Shown here: in pieces, positions 1 through 11,133 of the stretch
How the letters are laid out: the number at the start of each line of letters is the position of its first letter
Position numbering within the stretch: the first letter of the stretch is position 1
NCBI GenBank assembly: GCA_037367405.1
Contig: JAZKJV010003132.1
Location: forward strand, 62,001-126,000
Source of the DNA: Ottelia alismoides
Lineage: Eukaryota; Streptophyta; Magnoliopsida; Alismatales; Hydrocharitaceae
Reading direction: 5' to 3'
Length of the DNA: 64,000 nucleotides
Notes under the pieces: model-generated
Database searches by the model: none
What the model saw: the letters and a program-made list of their open reading frames with translations, nothing else
Told to the model about the DNA's origin: nothing
Program-made: the position numbers and the translations under genes

Positions 1-641
1 TCCTGCATTTTATTTACATTTATGCTCTTGCACTTTTTTTATTAATAACTTGAGCATCGTAGGCCCAAATTGCATGATTTTAGTGTCTTTTTGTTCCTTG
101 TTTCATCTCGACATCATGGCATGTTTAATTTTCTCATCTGATACCATTTTAAATAAAGTGAATTTTTAATGATAGATGATGTCTTGCTCTACATGTCCTT
201 GCCCTGAATTGATGTTTGCTCATATTTTTATGCTCAATTCGACTATGATTTCGTACCCTAATTTGTTACTCAATTTAAGTAATATTTTTAGGGCATATTT
301 GTAGTCCTTTATTCTGCATGCATTCAACTTTGCATTACTTTGATGCATCACTCAAAAATTGCATCTAAGAAACAACTAAAAATTACATGCATCCTTTTAT
401 GTGTCATCTATCATGTATCTGCATGAAGGCCTTAGAATTGAGAAATTATTCACACAAGCTCTTAGTTGACCAATATTTGATAGATAAAATAGTGTAGCTC
501 ATGTCCTTGTATTCGACATTGGTACACTTACCAAGTATAAATTTTCCACAACATTCAAAGTGTGTGTTTTTGTTGATGGAAATTTTTCTCCTATACCGTG
601 ACAATTCACGATTATTAAAGAGGCGATTTTCATGCTCATCA
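1..641 (+). repeat. Element A: 3' part of the 5' LTR
   Basis: AT-rich, non-coding sequence that ends in GCTCATCA two bases before a tRNA-Asp-type primer site. The end matches the family's terminal repeat (LTRs here start TGATGA and several end TCATCA). A weak copy of the conserved U5 block is visible near 507-530 (CCTTGTATTCGACATTGG). The head of this LTR lies outside the window. The short reading frames here show no protein similarity that I recognise. Confidence 0.7.
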
Positions 642-643
642 AA

Positions 644-661
644 TGGCGTCGTTGCCGGGGA
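644..661 (+). other. Element A primer binding site (tRNA-Asp type)
   Basis: TGGCGTCGTTGCCGGGGA is complementary to the 3' end of plant tRNA-Asp (including CCA) except for one C-to-T change. It lies 2 bases after the LTR end, the normal position for minus-strand DNA priming. Confidence 0.85.
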
Positions 662-3250
662 TGCGGCTCACCTTTATTTATTTAGTTTTGATTTATTTTT
701 GGTGTTGAATATTTTCAAGATTCGCTGGTCTTCTTTTCATGCATTCTTTTTGCATCATTTCTGCTGATTAATTTCCTCTCTATTTTTCTAACATTTCTCT
801 TTTGTGATAGAGCCCATAAAGATCAAGGATGCTTGATCTCCATGGAGGCACGGAGTTGGGAGCTCCCGCTGAAGAGGCCACAAAAGATTTGGTGGAGGAA
901 TTTTAGGATTGTTTATCAGTCTGCTTACATTTGCATATTGTATATATATATATATATATATTTGTTGCATGTGCATTTTTAACAATCCTCATTAGAGGGC
1001 TTGCATGTTGTAAAAAAAAGAAAAAAAAGGAAAAAATAGATCACTAGATGATCTACCCCCCACCCACACACATACATTTGCACATATCTGTCCTCTCTGT
1101 ATATTTTACACAATAACTCTCTCTCTCCCCCCTCTCACACCTTAAACTGTACACATTGCATAACTCCCCCTCCTCTTTTCTTCCTCTGTAAAAACACACC
1201 CCTCCTCTCTCCTTGTATCTTACTGTATAGATACTCCTCCCTTACCCCCCAAATTCAGATCCTTTACTTAGGTTATTTTTAGCCTAAGTATAGGGGGACC
1301 CGACTCATCTACCCCTCCCTCTCTTGTCTTCTTGCACTCAGGTCAATTTTTGACCTAAGTATAGGGGGATCCTTCTCCTCAGTTCTGCTATATCACCCTA
1401 TATTTAACCGAGCCATGGCTTCATATCACTTGTGCTATGGGGACATAGCAAAAGTTAAGTATAGGGGGTGTACATATATTACTGTATATTTACTTTAGCC
1501 ATAGCTTGTACTTTTTGAAAATTCTTTTTCGGCTTGGTTTTAGTAGTCTTGTGAATTGAGTTTTGTAAAAATCCTGTAAAAATTATTTTTGTAAAAATTA
1601 AGGGATTAACTTGTTATAAATAACCCATTTTAAAATGAAAAAAACCTCCATGAAAATTTGAAAAATTAAAAACCTTTCTTTGAATTAGATTTTGACTACT
1701 AGGCTTAGTAGCTACTTTCAGTGAGGGAACTTCGATCTCCCTTAGCAGAGCAGGTGGTTTAGAGGACAATGTATATGGCTCCGTCCTTAAGGAACATGGG
1801 TCCATCTAATGGCCTGTACTTACACCCATACTGGTTGAGAGTAAATACTTCTAGTTGAGTCTGGGCCAGTCATTGTCTCTCTAAAGAATTAAAAAATGGA
1901 AAAAAAAATAAAAATCACACAAAAATATTCTCTAAAGAATTAAAATTTCATTAAAAATCTGCAAAAGCCAAAAATCACAAAAAATATTCACTAACTAAGG
2001 AGTTGGTGTATTCCTGACGCATTCACATTCACTTAAGACTTGAGGATTTTGAGGACACTGAATTTCTGTGACCTTGAGAGTCTGAGTTAACATGCCCTAG
2101 TCATTAGGATTTTTAAACTTAATTATCCACACTTCCCTAGTTTGAAAGATTTGAGCGCTATATTGTACTCTTCATCTCTACCTTCAAAATAATATGGTCA
2201 TCATAATCACTTTCACAACTGCATGATTGATGAGATGAGTTGAGTTATCACTTGACCAACTAGGATTAGAGATTTGAGTTTAGACTGATCTAATGATATT
2301 CGAGGATGGGATAAAGTTAATGAAGGCTTCAGAAAACCTGAGTGTCAGCAAAACCCTAGCCAGTATGTGAACAAGTTCATATGCTATTCTTTGATATCTA
2401 CCTATGTGCCAGGGTGTGATAAAACTTAAATTAAATGTTGATCAGTGTGTGCCAACTTTTGGTAAAAGCAGTGGAGCTAGACAACAAAAGAAAAGAAAGA
2501 GATGTTCAAAGAAAAACTCTACCCTCCAAAAGTCAAATTACAAATGAGATACCATTAATGGTGAGCACTCCCAAACATTTTCAAAGTGTCCACTTGGACC
2601 AAATGCTAATTAGGACCAAGGAGTTGGGCTGACACCATAAAAGAGCTCTGCATCGTAAGCTATACAAGTCTGGGTGTCGAAGGTATCTTAGATAATGAAA
2701 AGAGACACACCCCAGTGTACTCCTAGAAAAACAAGTGCATACGACTCTAAACTCTCTTGACGGACATATTGATCAACAAGATAAAAATCTACTTGTGTTG
2801 AGTAAAAAGGCACTCGAGAGGCATCTTGTTCCAATGTGAGTGAGAGAAAATTAGACACAATCCTATGCCCTCCATAATCTGACCGTCCATATACATTTCA
2901 AGTCTGACGAACTAATGAGGCGGTTGACTAAAGCAAGAATAGACTTATTCCCTAGTGTTGAGGATGAGGTCTAGAGGAGAGTCTCCTGGACTGGAACTTC
3001 GAAGTGATGTCTCGACTCGACTCTCATGAAATGCAGTACACTAAATTTCATATCCCTATATTATATGTACAAAAAGAGTCTGATAATTAGAGAAGTTGGA
3101 TTCCTTCTGACTAGAGCATGGATAATCCCAGAATTATAGGGTCGCTTAAATTGAGGGTCTTCGAAAGATTGAGCCTTGAAATCTTTACTTGCACTGTCAG
3201 GAATTAATCCGACTCCTTTATCTTTAGATGCTCGAGGACGAGCATGGTTT
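662..3250 (+). mobile_element. Element A non-coding interior (deleted or non-autonomous Athila-like element)
   Basis: Between primer site and polypurine tract there are only 2.6 kb and no Gag or Pol similarity. 662-1000 resembles the start of the leader of related elements and includes a (TA)n run at about 942-961. 1264-1511 holds the family's hairpin array. 1690-1880 resembles the leader segment found upstream of gag at 49780-49915. About 2000-3250 is clearly homologous to the 3' non-coding region of element B (44190-45354), sharing for example TGATCAGTGTG and AAAAGCAGTGGAGCTAG. The coding region was therefore lost or never present. Confidence 0.75.
1264..1511 (+). repeat. Element A array of PPT-like hairpins
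   Basis: Three consecutive inverted repeats, each followed by a purine tract: TTACTTAGG...CCTAAGTATAGGGGG (1264-1297), CACTCAGGTC...GACCTAAGTATAGGGGG (1335-1378), and a larger stem AGCCATGGCT...AGCCATAGCTTGTAC enclosing TTAAGTATAGGGGG (about 1410-1511). The same arrangement occurs in elements B, C and D just downstream of coding sequence. The function is unknown; resemblance to a polypurine tract is seen directly, any role in priming or RNA folding is inference. Confidence 0.8.
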
Positions 3251-3263
3251 AAGTATAGGGGTA
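3251..3263 (+). other. Element A polypurine tract
   Basis: AAGTATAGGGGTA directly precedes TGATGAAT, the start of the 3' LTR. It equals the tract before the 3' LTRs of elements B, C and D and would prime plus-strand DNA synthesis. Confidence 0.8.
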
Positions 3264-4850
3264 TGATGAATCTCCTATTCATCATGCTACAATTCACTAA
3301 TTAAACCACTAGCTTAATTAATCTAATAAAATTCATTAATAACTCACTCACTTTATCTTGTATTATATTGTTTATATTTAACATGTAATTATTGTATTTA
3401 ATTACCTTGTAAATATTTTATTATAAAAAACCCATAAAAATCAGGTTGAATAATTGTCCATAATTTTCTAACCCTTAAAAGAACTAAAAAAATACAAAAA
3501 ACAATTCAAAACCCAAACATCGGTATTTTAACCCCTTAAAAATACCCCTCCAAAATATTTTTGTACAGATGACCTCTTTTGGCTATATTTCCAACATGAA
3601 ACTTGTTGATCTCATCGAGATCTACAACTTTCATGTTTCGACTTTTTCCTAATTCCACCTTTAACTAATTCTTTTCAAATTTTCTTTGATTTTTTTATTT
3701 GTTGATTTTTCTGGTGCGGCCACGTGGCACTTTCTGGAGTTGCCACATCGTCGCACCCTCTCCCGCCACCCGTAAACCCTCCTAGCCGCTTGATCTTCTA
3801 CAGATGTCTCCATCTCAATCCTTCATTTCTGCCCAACCACAACTGTCAGATCAATCTCCTTCTTCACATCTGAACCGCCCCCTCACACCGTGCTCCCAGC
3901 CACCTGATCCTGTCACCATCCTACGCTTCTCTGCTCGCCACATCACCTCTTCTCCCCAGGCCATTGGATCTCCCCCATATCTCCATCATAGCCGCTCATT
4001 AGCACCTAGCCCTCAGTCGTTCGATCAGATCCTCGGATCTGATCGTAGCCCTCCGCCCTCGCTCCCATCCCAGCTGTTGGATCGTGAGATCCAACGGCTC
4101 GATCATCGTCCCCTAACTCCCAACGCCCCCTTCCCAGGCGTTACAGCTGGTGAGCCCTTTTCCTCCTTTCAATAATGGCTGACACCTCCGTCCATCTTCC
4201 TGTTCCCTAACACCCCCTTGTGTAGCCATTACTATCCGCATCCTTCAATACACCTCATCATAGCTCCACCTTCCTCGGAGGGCCGGTGAGATATCGATCT
4301 GTAATGCCCAAACCTTCACCTATAAAACCTCCACCTCACTGCCCGTCACCAGCATCCACCAACTCCGAGGGCCTGGTGCAGCTTCCTCCGCCCTTCGATG
4401 ACAGCGGAGGGCGGTGGCTCGAGGCGACGACCGCCAACCCCCCTCCAGTGAGATCTGTGGTTTTCTAGCCATGTCGCGGCTCCTCCAGGCTCGTCGAGCA
4501 CCGAAGCCCGGCTATCTTAGTCGTGCGACGATCGGAGCGGCGATCGCCGCTCAGCCCAAGCCTCCTCCTCCGCTGCTATTCCTAGGTATTAATTTCTCTC
4601 TTGTACCTTGATTTTCACCGAATTTATACATTGCTATCCACATCTCTCAACTCCATACGATCATCTGACTAGCTCCACCAATCACACCTCATCCACACCG
4701 ACGCCTCTGCTCACCCTTCCTCTTTCTCCACAACCTCCTCCGCTCCGACCCCCTACTTCCCCTACTCCACTGGAGAAGATCGCCCTGGCCACCACCTCCC
4801 GTCGCCCCTACGACCATTCCTCATCTCACTCATGCATGCAAGATCACACA
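3264..4850 (+). repeat. Element A 3' LTR, truncated
   Basis: Starts with the perfect inverted repeat TGATGAAT-CTCCT-ATTCATCA immediately after the polypurine tract. An AT-rich U3 is followed by a C-rich region with a TATA-like TATAAAAC at 4321. The LTR does not reach its end: at about 4840-4850 it runs into minus-strand integrase sequence of element M. Reading frames at 3804-4175, 4286-4611 and 4608-4919 are C-rich LTR sequence, not genes. Confidence 0.75.
4321..4328 (+). promoter_or_regulatory. Candidate TATA box in LTR of element A
   Basis: TATAAAAC sits at the border between the U3 and the C-rich downstream part, as TATA-like motifs do in the LTRs of the related elements. Supported only by motif and position. 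Confidence 0.4.
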
Positions 4851-5897
4851 AGTTGTTGTTATAGGCTTGTGATCTTAATTTCTCTAATTCAGATAAATCC
4901 AATAATCTTCTTTTTCTAGCCTCATCATAATCCAAATGACTTTTCTTGATCACCCAGGGTGATTTGTGGTGAATATCAACGGGTAAATGGCATGGCTTTC
5001 CAAAGACCAATCGATATGGGCTCATTCCTAAGGGTGTGTAGAAGGTTGTACGGTAGGCTCAAAGAGCAGAAGGTAAGTGTTGAGACAAGTATTTACGATC
5101 AGAGCGGAAAATTTTTTGGACTATGGTCTTGATTTCTCAGTTTGACAGCTCGACCCTTCCATTTATCTGTGGGTGATAGGCGGCTGAGACACAGTGTTTA
5201 ACTCCATTCTTCTTAAGTAAATTCTTTACTGAAGTATTCAAAAAGTGGGTTCCACCATCACTAATGACTACCTTTGGTAATCCAAATCGAGAGAAAATGT
5301 TGGTCAGGAATTTGACAACAGTGGCGCTATCAGCAGCGTGAGTGGGAATGGCTTCAACCAAATGGGACACGTAGTCAACTATGAGTAGGATGTGTTGATG
5401 GCCTTGTGATGTGGTGAAAGGTCCCATGAAGTCTATTATCCAAGTATCAAAGATTTCTACTATATGTACGGGTTGGAGGGGCATCATGTTGCGTCGGGTC
5501 ATTGTTCCATTGGTCAACAGGCAGGACAAGATTGAGCAAAATGATGGGCATCCTTAAAGAGTGTAGGTCAGTAGAAACCACATTGTAAGACCTTAGCGGC
5601 TGTGCGCTTCCCTGAATGGTGTCCTCCACACCCAGAAGTGTGGTAGTGATATAGGACACTAGAGACTTCAGATTCAAGGATACAACGTCTCCAAATTAAA
5701 TCAGTACCCTCTTTGAAGAGAAGAGGTTCTTCCCAATGATAATATCGGGCTTGGGCCTTGGTTTTGTCTCTCTTATGTTTCATCCAGTCATCAGGAAATG
5801 TGGAAGTGGCAAGGTAATTGACGATGTCTGCATACCAAGGGATTTGAGAGACAGACATTATATTCTCATCAGGAAAACTTCCAGAAAATAGTACCAT
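4850..5897 (-). pseudogene. Element M integrase (broken Athila-type)
   Basis: Three minus-strand pieces cover an integrase. 5568-5897 holds the N-terminal zinc-binding region (HYHTSGCGGHHSGKRT). 5137-5529 holds the DDE core with WIIDFMGPF, VISDGGTHF and HPQINGRVELSN. 4850-5025 holds the segment MSPYRLVFGKPCHLPVD through RSQAYNNNL. Frameshifts separate the pieces. The C-terminal GPY-type part is absent because homology stops at about 4850, where LTR sequence of element A begins. Metal-binding D, D and E residues are visible, but the gene cannot make a full protein. Confidence 0.9.
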
Positions 5898-6474
5898 GTT
5901 ATCGGTTGGTGAAGATGATGAGGGGAGCCTCGATAAGTGATCAGCTATGACATTATTTGCTCCTGCTTTGTCTCAGATTTCTATATCAAATTATTATAGC
6001 AACAACACCCACCTAATCAGTCTAGGCTTGTCATCTTTCTTTATGAAGAGGTATTTGAGAGCAGAGTGGTCTGTGTATATTATGATATGGGACCCTAAGA
6101 TGTAAGATCGAAATTTCTCTAGTGAAAATACCACAGCAGTAGTTCTTTCTCAGTCACAGTGTAGTTCTTTTGAGCATCATCAATGGTTTTGCTGGCATAG
6201 TGGATGGAATAGGGTTTTCCATCTTTCCTTTGACCTAATACTGTCCCAACAATATAATTAGAAGCATCACACATGATTTCAAATTCACAGTCCAATCATG
6301 GGGCTGTAGTATGGGTGCTTTAGTGATGATTTTCCTTAATGTATTGAAGGACTCGAATGCTTCCTCGATGAATGTGAAATCTTGGTCCTTTTCAAGTAGT
6401 TTGGTGATAGGGTGGGAAATTTTCGAGAAATCCTTGATAAATCAGCAGTAAAAATCGACGTGACCTTGGAAGGA
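5898..6474 (-). pseudogene. Element M RNase H region (broken)
   Basis: Minus-strand translation shows fragments of a Ty3/gypsy RNase H, including FEIMCDASNY with a catalytic-type Asp, then HYASKTIDDAQKNY and TVTEKEL. Several stops and frame changes follow. It joins the reverse transcriptase (higher coordinates) to the integrase (lower coordinates) in the usual order. Confidence 0.75.
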
Positions 6475-7179
6475 TCAAACTCCTTTTATATTCACAGGTG
6501 GGCCTAAGTGAGTGATGGTCTCAATTTTCGATGGATCCACTTCCATCCCCTTCTTTGACACAATATGTCCCATCACAATCCCTTGCTTCACCATGAAGTG
6601 TGATTTCTCCCAAGATAATATCATGTTTACTTCAATGCATTTTTGTAGGACTCTATCCAAAAATCTGAGTGTTTCCTTAAAAGAGTCCCAAAAAATAGAG
6701 AAATCATCCACAAATACTTCCATGAAATTGCCGATCATGTCGGTGAAAATTCCCATCATGCACCTTTGAAAGGTTGCTGGGGCATTACATAATCTGAAAG
6801 GCATGCGGCAAAAGGCATACGTCCCAAAGGGACAAGTGAAAGTGTTTTTGTCTTGATCTTCTGGTGCTATGGCCACTTGGTTATAACCGGAATATCCATC
6901 CAAAAAGCAGAAGAATTCTTTTCCAGCTAGGTTCTCGATGATTTGGTCAATAAATGGCAGCGGAAAATGATCTTTTCGGGTAGCCTTGTTGAGTTTCTTA
7001 TAATCAACACATACTCTCCAAGATGTGGCTATTCGGGTGGGTATGTCCTCTCCTTTTTCATTTTTGATAATTGTCAATCCAACTTTCTTAGGGACAACCT
7101 GGAGAGGGCTGATCCAAGGACTATCAGTAGTAGGATAAATGATGACCGCATTTGACCATTTGTAGATTTCATTCTTCAC
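6475..7179 (-). pseudogene. Element M reverse transcriptase domain
   Basis: An open 234-residue segment of Athila-type reverse transcriptase. Visible motifs are [47 protein letters not shown] and the catalytic box FVDDFS. One conserved glycine in the [10 protein letters not shown] motif is Arg here, which would probably impair function. It copies element RNA into DNA within virus-like particles in functional relatives. Its first Met is only the first in an open stretch, not a real start: it is part of a polyprotein. Confidence 0.92.
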
Positions 7180-7911
7180 AACATCTCGTAGATTGAGATT
7201 TAACCGTCTTTACATTTCTCGAGAGGATTTACTATCATTTTTCAGATATATGTGGTGTGTACAGAATGTCGGGCTTATTCATTTCAAATCAGTTATCTTC
7301 CATCCAATAGCCTCGGAATTTCTTTTCAAAACCTCCATGAGTTGTCTTTCCTTAGTGTGATCTAGGTTGGCATTGATGATGACTGGTAAAGTGTGTGCAT
7401 CATCAAGGAAAGCATACTTCAGATCTTGGGGTAAGGGTTTTGAATTCGATACTGGATGTCAATGGAGTCAGAGTTGTAGCTTCTTCTTATGAATCTATCA
7501 AAGAAATGGTCTCAAAAGGTGGCTCCATCATAGGCATGATCATGGCTGAGGTCAATGCAAGTTCAGAGTATAGTGTGTCCCAGGCATTATCAAGCTCATC
7601 AATTTCTTGTCCGGTAAGAGGGCATGGTGGAGCTTCGAGTGCGAGATTCAGATTGTATGTGGCAATTTCATGAGAGGTATCCTTATAAGTGGATCTAGAG
7701 GTGTTCAGACTAACCTCTAAAGGATCTTTGGAGAGATGGATAGGAGCAAAGTGATCTTGTATGTCAAGGACAACACAACTCTCTATCCAACCGCAATCTT
7801 CGGTCTCGGAGTCAATAGAAGTGGGTATGAAAAGATCAACATAGACGATCTTGCCATTGATTTTAAATTCTACTTTTCCCTCCTCATAATCAAAATGTAC
7901 TTTGGAAATAG
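7180..7911 (-). pseudogene. Element M protease C-terminal part and protease-RT linker
   Basis: Downstream of the 7912 stop the protease fold resumes in another frame (FLAISKVHFDYEEGKVEF-like), so a one-base loss near 7920 broke the frame at the usual ILGRPF motif. The remaining stretch toward the reverse transcriptase is a poorly conserved linker with further breaks. Confidence 0.7.
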
Positions 7912-9309
7912 CTAAGAAGGCTCTTCCAGAATGGTGGGTGTTTCACTCAGTGTGTTTGCAGGATCCATATCCATCACAACGAAGTCTACATGAAATTGAT
8001 GTCCTTGAACGATGACTATGACATCCTCAAGAAGTCCTATTGGTCTCTTCGCCGAACGATAAACCATTTGTAAAATCATCGAGATAGGTTTTAGTTTCCC
8101 TAAGTCAAAGTGCTCTAGGATAGCAGTAGGAAGGAGATTAATCGAGGCACCATTATCCAACAGAGTGCGCTCGAAAGTCAAGTCATCGATTGTGCATTTA
8201 ACCAAGGGTGCCCCTAGATCTTTCTTCTTGGTGGGAAGGAATTGGGAAATGACATTCGATGTGGCTCGTAGAAGCACATACTTTTTAGTCTCTTCTTGAT
8301 CTTTCTTATTCTTTCCCTTTGATTTCCGCTTTGGTGTGCATTTTTCTTTTAAGAAGCGGGAGAAGGCTGGGACTTGTTCGAGGGCTTTCAGGAGCGGGAT
8401 TTCGATGACAATGTCTGAGAATAGTTTTTCTAGCTCTGGATTGATGGTGGATGATCGAGTCTTTCTTCGGTGAAGAGCTCCAAGAAAGGGGATGGTTACG
8501 GTTGGGGAGGAAGGAGGAAGCATGGCTGTCTCAATTGGTTCTTCTTCATCATCAATATTTTCTTCCATTTCTATTTGATCCTCAAAAGCAAGCGGTCTGG
8601 CGAAAGCAGATGTGGTTTTCCTGTTTCTCAGAGTTACAACATTAGCAGATTGGTTTGAACGGGGTGGGGTTTTAAAATTCACTTGATTCCTAGGTGCTTG
8701 CTGTGTGGTCCCATGGTTTGAATGGTTTGTTCTAAGAGGTGTGAAAAATCCTTGATTTTGGTTTTGGAAGCCAGGTGATGAGGTGAAAGACCTGGCAGGT
8801 GGTGGAGTTTGGAGTACTACATATGAGCTAGCCTTGTTGGTGTTGGGACTCGGTAGAGGCTGAGGTGACAAGGCTGGGATGTAAGACCTGATCTCGGCAA
8901 ATTGCCAGGCATTCTCAGAGTTGGCTTGTTGTTGAGCTTCAGTGGCCTGTTGTTGTGCTATGGCAAGCTGTTGTATAGCATGAGATAAGGTATCAAAATT
9001 CATAGCAGTAGTGGGTGGTTGGGTCACTGGTGGTGCTATTGGTTGTCTGGGCTGATAGTTGTTGTTGTATTGTCCTTTCCACCCAGTATTCTGTTGTTCT
9101 CTCCATCCTGAATTTTGGCTGTTTGAATGTGACCCTCCTTGATTTCTTTGTACCCTATTCACAGTCTCAGGGGTCATGTCTTGATTATAGGTGAATGGGG
9201 TGTGGCCAACTTCTTGAATGATGGGTTTAGAAATGACACCACAGATGTTGTTCGAGACATTGTTCATAGACAATTTTCCTATGGCTTGGGTCATATGGTT
9301 CATTTGCAT
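7912..9309 (-). pseudogene. Element M Gag C-terminal region and aspartic protease
   Basis: Open for 465 residues. The N-terminal half is Gln/Asn/Pro-rich (Gag tail, for example QQATEAQQQ). An acidic stretch, then a Lys-rich segment (CTPKRKSKGKNKKD), lead into a retroviral-type aspartic protease with LLDNGASINLLP near residue 388, DNG replacing the common DSG. The frame fails before the ILGRPF motif. I see no CCHC zinc knuckle, as is common in this lineage. Confidence 0.88.
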
Positions 9310-10310
9310 GGATAGAGTTTTCCATTATCATTGTTTTCCTTGATCGACTCATTGATGGTTTTCTCTTTGTTGACTCTGTGTACTGGTTTCACATGGCCGC
9401 TATATTTCTCAATGGAAGAGTTATTCTCTGAGTTGTCAGCCATGTTCTCAAATAATGTCCATACAAAGTGTTCGTCACGGCTAATATAGTTACCATCACA
9501 TGATCCATCTATGACTCTCTTGAAAGATGTGTCTATGCCTCATAGAATAGTTGAACTAATTTCCACGTTGGGATTGCATGATGAGGGCATTTCCTAAGTA
9601 GCTCTTTGGAGTGTTCCCAAGCCTCATTGTGGGTTCGTTGGTCTTCTGTTTGAAGAAAGATATGGCTTGTCTCAGGGCATTGGTTTTTCCTACGGGGAAG
9701 AATTTTTTTATAAAGGCTTCTCTCAAGGTATCCCATGAAGTGATAGGGGTCCCATAATTCCTCAACAACTGTTGAGCTCGTTCTTTTAGAGAGAATGTGA
9801 AGGACTTCATGTGGATGTACTCTCTTTCTATCCTGGGGATACTCATTGTGTTACAAGTTGTTCGAAAGTCTTCGATATGAATAAAAGGGTCTTCACTTTG
9901 ATTCCGTAAAATTTTGGGATCAGAGGGATGGATGTAAGTTTGATTTCAAAGTCTGCTACCTCAGGTGTGATCTGGATCCAATGAACTGGATCTTCAAGGG
10001 ACAGATTATAATGTGTGCTTATGGGTGGTCCCCTATTCAAAGGAGCTATGACTCGACGAATGGTGGCATTTTCCTCTCTCAGAAGCTGTAATTGTTGGAG
10101 GATGAGGTCCATGGGATTCAGATGGTTTTCTTCTCCCATATCAGCTATATCGGGTGTGTTCTCAGATTTTTCACTCGAACAAGATGGGTGAGATTTTGGT
10201 CTATAGATCGGATCGTAATCTAAGGGTTGTTGCAATGGATTTTTCAGAGACCTATGACCTAACATACACAACACAAACACCGGAAAAGTTGTTGATTCAC
10301 CAACTAACAA
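9310..10310 (-). pseudogene. Element M Gag capsid region
   Basis: Minus-strand frames at 9843-10310, 9556-9846 and 9533-9736 together carry an Athila-type Gag: a coiled-coil-like stretch (ILQQLQLLREENATI), the capsid motif SFTFSLKERAQQLLRNYG, FIKKFFPVGKTNALRQ and, in a shifted frame, EAWEHSKELLRKCPHH. At least two frameshifts are present (about 9845 and 9650). In functional relatives Gag forms the virus-like particle. 10310 is a plausible start because the open frame and similarity both begin there. Confidence 0.85.
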
Positions 10311-11112
10311 AAAAATTACTGTGGAAGAGGTTATCTTTTCGATTTTAATTTAGCGATTCAACAAATGTTATCAGATAATTAAGAATCCTTAATGAAGAGG
10401 TGGGTGTGGAAGATTGTGAGAAATCGATGTCCTAATCCGGCTGGGGGATCCAGGGTGCGATACTTAGATCAATGATTTGTTTTTCCCTCAACAACCTGTG
10501 CCTAACACGTCGAGGAGTTACGATTTCTCTCTACAATCCCACGTAGCATCAGGGATTTTTGTCTCTATCCCAGGGTTCTATGTGCTTGTGAGTTTTGTGT
10601 CATTCACCATGTGCATCAAACAAGCATTCAAATTTTTGTCCGCTTTCGCTAGGATCACTGTGGTGATCTTTTGAGCTTATCTTTTTAATGTGATCAAGAA
10701 CGATTTTGGTGGTCTTTGAATTAGGTTATCAGAGGGAGAAGACCACAAAGATGATGCAATCAAGAACTCTTTTTTAAATTTTTTTTCCGGTTTAATTCGA
10801 AGCACAAACAAATGCAAAAATTTAAAAAATTAAAATGCCTAAGAGAAAGAGTAGCTCACATTGTCTGCACTTCTAGTGCTAATCCGTATTATTTTGTCCT
10901 ATTGATGGCGAGCTTTTCCGAGAAGGAGAGGGAAGAAAATACAAAATATGAGTAGGAAAATTAAAAGTTCGCTATAAAAATGCAAGAATCGTCGCCTTCA
11001 TTTTTTTCTTTTTCTTTTCGGAACCCAAGTACCTGAAAATAAAAATTGCAAGGATTAGAAGATGAACAATATGATAAGAACGATAAAAGAAAAATTGTAA
11101 ATGTTGCCTAAG
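10311..11112 (-). mobile_element. Element M untranslated leader
   Basis: About 0.8 kb between the primer site and Gag with no coding similarity; AT-rich toward the primer site. The small reading frames at 10154-10348 and 10477-10674 on the plus strand are shadows. No clear structure seen beyond its position. Confidence 0.6.
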
Positions 11113-11130
11113 TCTCCGGCAACGGCGCCA
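11113..11130 (-). other. Element M primer binding site (tRNA-Asp type)
   Basis: On the minus strand TGGCGCCGTTGCCGGAGA, matching the tRNA-Asp 3' end except for one G-to-A change. It lies three bases from the LTR end and fixes the orientation of element M as minus. Confidence 0.9.
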
Positions 11131-11133
11131 AAA

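Noticed and set aside
3804..4919. C-rich plus-strand frames as a gene upstream of integrase
   Set aside because: Low-complexity Ser/Pro composition inside the truncated LTR of element A; no shared protein with other LTR copies.
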